A stretch of 64,000 nucleotides of DNA from Gammaproteobacteria bacterium (GTDB taxonomy: Bacteria > Pseudomonadota > Gammaproteobacteria > Ga0077536), in NCBI GenBank assembly GCA_021773835.1, contig JAJFJQ010000015.1, positions 95,252 to 159,251 on the forward strand. The letters run 5' to 3'. This document shows, piece after piece, positions 59,699 through 64,000 of this stretch. The translations under genes and the position numbers were made by a program. Under the pieces are notes generated by a model that was given only the letters and a program-made list of their open reading frames with translations, had not been told where the DNA came from and did no database searches. Every line of letters starts with the position of its first letter. Position 1 is the stretch's first letter.

Positions 59699-61240
59699 TT
59701 AATGGTAATAACCGGGTCCACGAACGTTGTCATGGTCGGCGGGTAGCGTGGGTTCGGTGGTTGGGTTTAGCGGTTGTTGGTCGAGTCCTTTTTTGAGGAT
59801 GGACTCGATGCTTTTATAACGATGGGAACCGAGGATAAGTGCACGGGCACAAGCGGCATTTAATCGTTGTTCGCCGTAGCTTTTGGCGAGTCGTAGTATG
59901 CCGAGGCAAGCACGATAGCCTTGCTCGGGATGTGGCCGTTCACCTAAGACCTGGGTAATGAGCGCAGCGGTCTCGGGGCCTATCTTCGCGGCCCAACGTT
60001 GTAGGCGCTCCGGCGAGAACTGCGCGAGGTGTCGATGCTGCTCAGGCATATGCGCCGTGACGGTGGTGTGTCGCCCCGGCTGATTGGTGCGGCGATGACA
60101 GGCAACCCGTTGACCTTGGTGGAAGCACTCGATGGTAGAGGCGGTGATGCGAACATCGAGTTGGCGCTTGATGAGGTGATGCGGCACGGAGTAGTAATGA
60201 CGCTCGACCTCGATGTGATAATCGATGTGCACACGTGCTTGTTTCCACTCGGCGTATTCATACGGGTTGCTCGGTAACGGTTTCAGCGCGGGTCGGTCGA
60301 TGGCGTCGAACTGACTCTGGCGCGAGCCCGGGAGTTTCTTAAACGACCGTTGGTTCAGTCGGGTCAAGAGTTCTGCGATGACGGCATTAAGCTCGGCGAG
60401 GGAGAAGAACTGCAGATTGCGTAGCGCCGCGAGGATAGTGCGCTCGACAATCAGGACCCCGGCCTCGACCTTGGCTTTATCGCGCGGTTTACGCACTCGG
60501 GTCGGCACCACAGCGACCCCGTAATGGGTGGCCATATCCTGGTAGGTCGGATTTAAGTCGGGCTCGTAACGGTGCGCTAGCGTGACGCCGCTTTTGAGGT
60601 TATCCGGCACGACGATGTTGGGCACACCGCCAAAGAAGGTGAACGCGCGGGTATGGGCACTAATCCAATCCGGCAGACTCTGCGTCCACGTCGCTTCGGC
60701 ATACGTGTAGTTCGAGGCACCGAGCACCGCAACAAAGATCTGCGCCTGCCGGACCTCTCCGGTGAGTCGATCAATCACGGGCATCGTCTGGCCCGCATAG
60801 TCGACGAACAGTTTGTCGCCGGCGAGATGCGTCTGACGCATCACGACGTCGAGGTGTCCGCGCCAAGCGCGGTAGCGCTCGCAAAAGGCAGAGTACATGA
60901 ACCCGTCGGGATGGGCCGCCTTGTACTCCATCCACAGAAGCATCAAAGTCACCCCTTTGCGTCGCCGCTCGCGGTGGACCTCCGCGAAGTCCGGCAACGG
61001 TCGTGGACCATGGAGCGGCGCGGCGCTTACGCCGTACAGCGCCTGTTCTAGGTCGGTGTCGCTCAAGCCCTCGGGCAGCGGCCAACCGATGTTCGCCACG
61101 CGTGCCCGGGCCAGGCAATCACTGACCGTTGAGGCCGACACCTTGATGGCACGGGCTATCGCCCGATTACTGACTCCAGCGGCGTAATGCAGCCGCACAA
61201 TATCGCGTATTTTGCGCATGGATAACCTCGTTGTAGCCAT
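59699..61240 (-). CDS. istA: IS21-family transposase IstA
   Basis: A 513-residue transposase. N-terminal HTH (MRKIRDIVRLHYAAGVSNRA, then IARAIKVSASTVSDCL), DDE core: D in LFVDYAGQTMPV, D in NIVVPDNLKSGV, E in PRDKAKVEAGV. The C-terminal Mu-like beta barrel includes HYSVPHHLI-type sequence (RHYYSVPHHLIKRQLDVR). Intact, so the element may be active. Confidence 0.93.
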   Translation of the reverse strand: MATTRLSMRKIRDIVRLHYAAGVSNRAIARAIKVSASTVSDCLARARVANIGWPLPEGLSDTDLEQALYGVSAAPLHGPRPLPDFAEVHRERRRKGVTLMLLWMEYKAAHPDGFMYSAFCERYRAWRGHLDVVMRQTHLAGDKLFVDYAGQTMPVIDRLTGEVRQAQIFVAVLGASNYTYAEATWTQSLPDWISAHTRAFTFFGGVPNIVVPDNLKSGVTLAHRYEPDLNPTYQDMATHYGVAVVPTRVRKPRDKAKVEAGVLIVERTILAALRNLQFFSLAELNAVIAELLTRLNQRSFKKLPGSRQSQFDAIDRPALKPLPSNPYEYAEWKQARVHIDYHIEVERHYYSVPHHLIKRQLDVRITASTIECFHQGQRVACHRRTNQPGRHTTVTAHMPEQHRHLAQFSPERLQRWAAKIGPETAALITQVLGERPHPEQGYRACLGILRLAKSYGEQRLNAACARALILGSHRYKSIESILKKGLDQQPLNPTTEPTLPADHDNVRGPGYYH

Positions 61241-61468
61241 GGAATTCCCCCGGACGGCAAAACGTCCAGGGTGCCATGGGCCACTCGTTATCCTGCGTTC
61301 GCTACAGCTCCTTCACAGCCCAAAACCAATTCCGGCACCGACTCCCAAGTGATCGGGATGCGCCGGAATGGTGATCGGCATGCCATGGAATCAGTGATCG
61401 GCATCAGCTGGAATGGGTGATCGCCATGCGCCGGAATCGGTGATCGGCATGGGACGGAATACGCACCA

Positions 61469-61643
61469 TCTACGGCTGCTTGCAATAGATCAGTGCAATA
61501 ACTTGTATTTTAACGGCAACAGAGCTAGAACTGCAGAGCCTTAGCATAGACGTAGAACTGAGGATCAGAAATCCCGCAGCGGATCGATCCAGGACCGAAA
61601 AGCTTCTCCAAGAATTAATTAAGACACCTTAGGAGGTGAAGTA
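61469..61643. other. Short gap ahead of the hydroxylase gene
   Basis: 175 bp after the IS21 end, holding the strong GGAGG ribosome site of the next gene. No operator is recognised; the native promoter may lie beyond the IS. Confidence 0.35.
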
Positions 61644-63158
61644 ATGGGAGTCAGAACCGGAGCCCAATACCTAGCCGGCTTGCGCGACAATCGGCGGATA
61701 TTCGTTAACGGTGACCTAGTTAGAGACGTTACCGATTATCCAGCGTTCCGACGTGGCGCGGCCGAGCTAGCCCGCGTCTATGATCTGCAACACGACCCAG
61801 CGTATCAATCGTTACTGACCTACCCATCGCCATCCGACGGCGAACCGGTCAGCACATCGTTCTTTATGGCGAAAACCATGGACGAACTCGATCTCAGAAT
61901 ACAAGGGGAGAGTCTGCGCGCCGACCTGACCTATGGCCTGATGGGTCGCCTACCTGATTACATGAATGCCCTAGCCACCGACACCGCAGCGATTGGTTAC
62001 TTGCTCGGTCATCGGGAACCGGCGTTTGGTGAGCGGGCTGTCAACTACTGGGAGCATGTGCGCGACAACGATCTCGCACTAACTCATGTTTTGGTCGATC
62101 CTCACGTCGATAAGAGCAAGGGGGTCGAGGCTAGTGACGCAATGCGCGTTGTTGAACAGACCAGCGAAGGTCTTATCGTCAACGGTTGCAAGATGCTGTC
62201 AACCTTGGCGCCACTGTCGGACGAAGTCTTCGTTGCCCCGTACATGCCGCGCAAGCCCGGTGAAGAAGCTTATACGCTGATTTGCTCGATCCCGGTTGCG
62301 AGCGAAGGGCTCAAATTTATCGCGCGTGAATCATACGACCATGGCCACAGTGTTTACGACCGACCATTGAGTTCAAGGTTTGACGAGCAAGATGCGCTAT
62401 CCATTTTCGATAACGTATTAGTCCCGTGGGATCGTGTATTCATGTACGGCGATATCGAACTGTACAACCTGACCTCGCCCGCCTACCCCGGCTATCTGCT
62501 ATTACAAGCAGTGAGCAGAGCTACCGCGAAATTGCGCTTTGTCGCCGGGGTGTGTGCGCTGGTAGCCGAGACTAACGGTCGCAGCAGCATCACACGTTAC
62601 CAGGAATTGGTTGGAGAACTTCTCGGGTTTCTCGAGATCGCCGAAGGCCTCGTCGTCGCAGTCGCCCACGAGGTCGCCAACAACTGGGAAAACCCATTGC
62701 CGGTTCCAGACGGCAGCCAAACCGCCCCTGTCGCCGCGGTGCCTGGACTCGCCACCCTCTTTGGTGGCGTCGGTCGCACCTCGCTCGGCATTACAACTAT
62801 TCGCCTGTTCTTCCCATTGGTGCAACAGAAAGCGATGGAGGCTTTGCGCCTGATCGGGTCGAGCGGTCTCATCATGACCCCAACGGAAGCCGATTTTCAG
62901 AATGCGGCAATAGCGCCGGACATCGAACGTTATATGCAAGGCCGTGATGGATTGCCTGCCAAGGATCGCGTGCGCGTATTTAAACTGGCATGGGATCTAC
63001 TGGGTGAACAATTTGGCAGCCGCAGCCTACTCTACGAGCATTTCTTCGCCGGCGATCCGATTAATAACCGTTTGCTGTATTGGAACCTGCCGAAGAAAAA
63101 CCAGGCGCAAGCAATGGCCGAGCGCATGATCGAAGAGATCATTGAACGTAGCTCGTAG
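61644..63158 (+). CDS. HpaB-family FADH2-dependent hydroxylase
   Basis: A 504-residue protein of the 4-hydroxyphenylacetate 3-monooxygenase (HpaB)/pyoverdin chromophore group, with an acyl-CoA-dehydrogenase-like fold. The opening RTGAQYLAGLRDNRRIFVNGD is typical; GYLLGHREPAFGERAVNYWEHVRDNDLALTHVLVDP, VPWDRVFMYGD and the arginine/tyrosine-rich flavin region also match. It uses FADH2 supplied by a separate reductase (HpaC), not present here. Ribosome site AGGAGGTGAAGTA is near ideal. The next gene, a broken FAD monooxygenase, starts 5 bp downstream, so the pair was an operon. Substrate is probably a phenol; the specific one is unknown. Confidence 0.88.
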   Translation: MGVRTGAQYLAGLRDNRRIFVNGDLVRDVTDYPAFRRGAAELARVYDLQHDPAYQSLLTYPSPSDGEPVSTSFFMAKTMDELDLRIQGESLRADLTYGLMGRLPDYMNALATDTAAIGYLLGHREPAFGERAVNYWEHVRDNDLALTHVLVDPHVDKSKGVEASDAMRVVEQTSEGLIVNGCKMLSTLAPLSDEVFVAPYMPRKPGEEAYTLICSIPVASEGLKFIARESYDHGHSVYDRPLSSRFDEQDALSIFDNVLVPWDRVFMYGDIELYNLTSPAYPGYLLLQAVSRATAKLRFVAGVCALVAETNGRSSITRYQELVGELLGFLEIAEGLVVAVAHEVANNWENPLPVPDGSQTAPVAAVPGLATLFGGVGRTSLGITTIRLFFPLVQQKAMEALRLIGSSGLIMTPTEADFQNAAIAPDIERYMQGRDGLPAKDRVRVFKLAWDLLGEQFGSRSLLYEHFFAGDPINNRLLYWNLPKKNQAQAMAERMIEEIIERSS

Positions 63159-63163
63159 ATGTA

Positions 63164-63829
63164 ATGACTGCTGTACAAAAAGTTCTCATCGTCGGTGGTG
63201 GCATCGCCGGCATGTCGCTGGCCATCCGTCTGGGCCGAAGTGGCATTGCCACCGATCTCATCGACCGCGATCCCGAATGGCGCGCCGTCGGCACCGGCAT
63301 CACGATCACGGGACCAACGTTTCGAGCGTTTGGCGAATTAGGAGTCGAAGCGTAAGTACGTGCCAGCGGGCGCAGTAATGAAAAGGTAAGGATTATTGCG
63401 CCACCGAATACTTACATCGGCGAGATTGGTCCGCCTATCACCGATCCGCCGCTACCCAATAACGGCGGCATTCTACGGCCGGTACTGCATAACATTCTGT
63501 CGCGACACGTGCGCGAAAGCGGCGTCAACGTGCGGCTCGGTATTTCGATCGCGTCCCTTGATGACCAAAGTGACAAGACTCATGTCACCTTCAGCGACGG
63601 CGCTCAGGGCAACTACGACTTAGTCGTCGGCGCGGAAGGTGCGTTCTCCGATCTTCGCTCACGCCTTTTCCCAGATATTCCCGAACCCGAATACACCGGC
63701 CAAGGTTGCTTTCGCCACCAAGCGGTAAGACCGGAAGAGATCGATTGCATGTACATGTATGTCGGCGGGCCGATAAAAACTGGGGTCACCCCATGTGGGC
63801 CAGACGCGATGTATCTTTTTTGGGTGAGT
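63164..63829 (+). pseudogene. FAD-dependent monooxygenase interrupted by a stop codon
   Basis: MTAVQKVLIVGGGIAGMSLAIRLGRSG opens a class A flavoprotein monooxygenase. After GVEA an in-frame TAA (63353-63355) occurs; the same frame then continues the family sequence without a shift: VRIIAPPNTYIGEIGPPITD, GGILRPVLHNILSRHVRESGVNVRLG and VVGAEGAFSDLRSRLFPDI. Homology breaks near YLFWVSRPG at 63829, about half of the usual length of 370-400 residues. The nonsense change (perhaps CAA to TAA) plus the missing 3' half mark a pseudogene. Confidence 0.75.
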
Positions 63830-64000
63830 AGACCGGGGCATTTCAGCCCCAGCCCCTCTCAGGTAGGGTCGAGAGCTGGCGCGGTAACCCGATATAGAAC
63901 ATCCCTTGTCTGTATCCGGGGTTGCCCCCTTCGTGCCCGGCTAGGGATGTTCGTGATCCCGTTTCCAGCTCCCGCCACGGCAAACCCGGCGTGCCGTTTT
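63830..64000. other. Unidentified GC-rich sequence replacing the 3' half of the monooxygenase
   Basis: Begins with GGGGCATTTCAGCCCC, a short inverted repeat, and continues GC-rich to the window end with further short inverted words (GGGATGTTC against GAACATCCC). It has no similarity to flavoproteins. Probably the edge of a mobile element; the family is not recognised. Confidence 0.4.

Larger units (their letters stand above)
58828..61468 (-). mobile_element. IS21-family insertion sequence
   Basis: About 2.64 kb. Ends: TGTGCGTATTCCGGCG on the left, TGGTGCGTATTCCGTCCC on the right (complement), both followed by a shared GCCGATCACCGATTCC. Multiple GCCGATCAC repeats follow each tip (three on the left, four or more on the right), the multiple-terminal-repeat layout of IS21. 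Encodes IstA and IstB on the minus strand. It begins 8 bp after the right direct repeat. Confidence 0.85.

Noticed and set aside
1..64000. CRISPR arrays, rRNA genes, plasmid origins
   Set aside because: No regularly spaced short repeats, rRNA-like sequence or iteron clusters were seen; the repeats present are terminal-repeat elements and IS ends.

Overview
This window looks like the accessory part of a gammaproteobacterial chromosome of moderate GC content (mid-50s percent by eye). The pointers are an OxyR/catalase/Dps peroxide block, a sigma-54/NtrC/NasT-controlled nitrate assimilation cluster, a PEP-CTERM surface protein with an XrtA-type ATPase elsewhere in the window, and many short terminal-repeat elements of the REP/RAYT kind. 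No ribosomal or other housekeeping locus is present, so the genus cannot be named.

Layout. 0-6.7 kb: the C-terminal part of a xanthine-dehydrogenase-type molybdenum hydroxylase, a SAM methyltransferase, a DMSO-reductase-family molybdoenzyme, then a GlxA-type regulator with a DJ-1/isonitrile-hydratase-like partner. 6.7-10.4 kb: peroxide defence (dps, a small membrane protein, katA, and divergent oxyR). 10.7-17.8 kb: a Tat-exported FAD oxidase, then a divergent catabolic block (racemase-like protein, glutathione transferase and XRE regulator facing a RutA-like flavin monooxygenase, a maleate-isomerase-like protein and a crotonase). 18-23 kb: a membrane protein, an ExeA/XrtA-type ATPase, a Rieske ferredoxin, a broken PPOX gene, and a flavin monooxygenase fused to cytochrome b5 behind a perfect 25-bp palindrome, with its likely TetR regulator downstream. 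23.4-29.4 kb: a lower-GC catabolic block (two glutathione transferases, methyltransferase, hydrolase-fold protein, Rieske oxygenase, two small acidic proteins).

29.4-42.6 kb is a patchwork of single genes (DUF2490 protein, exported HDAC-family protein, PEP-CTERM protein, Baeyer-Villiger-type monooxygenase, FAD hydroxylase, one unknown protein) separated by repeated elements and by three 3' fragments of a tRNA-Ser gene. This looks like several integrations accreted at one tRNA.

43.2-57.2 kb is a complete nitrate assimilation unit: outer-membrane porin, nasT, nrtA-nrtB-nrtCD (fused ATPases), nirB-nirD, nasA and cysG. The porin and nrtA each have a sigma-54-type promoter followed by a leader with ANTAR-type hairpin(s) and an intrinsic terminator. 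The nrtA leader carries both hexaloop hairpins, and the second is mutually exclusive with the terminator, so NasT very probably acts as an antiterminator here. The unit is bracketed by imperfect direct repeats of about 125 bp that contain the 3' half of a tRNA-Arg, suggesting it is or was an integrative island. At its right edge lie an IS481-family and an IS21-family insertion sequence.

61.6-64 kb: an HpaB-type flavin-dependent hydroxylase and a second FAD monooxygenase interrupted by an in-frame stop and then by unrelated sequence. The window reads as a catabolic and nitrogen-scavenging accessory region assembled by mobile elements. The best-supported discoveries are the NasT leader regulons, the tRNA-fragment scaffold and the convergent-gene repeat family.
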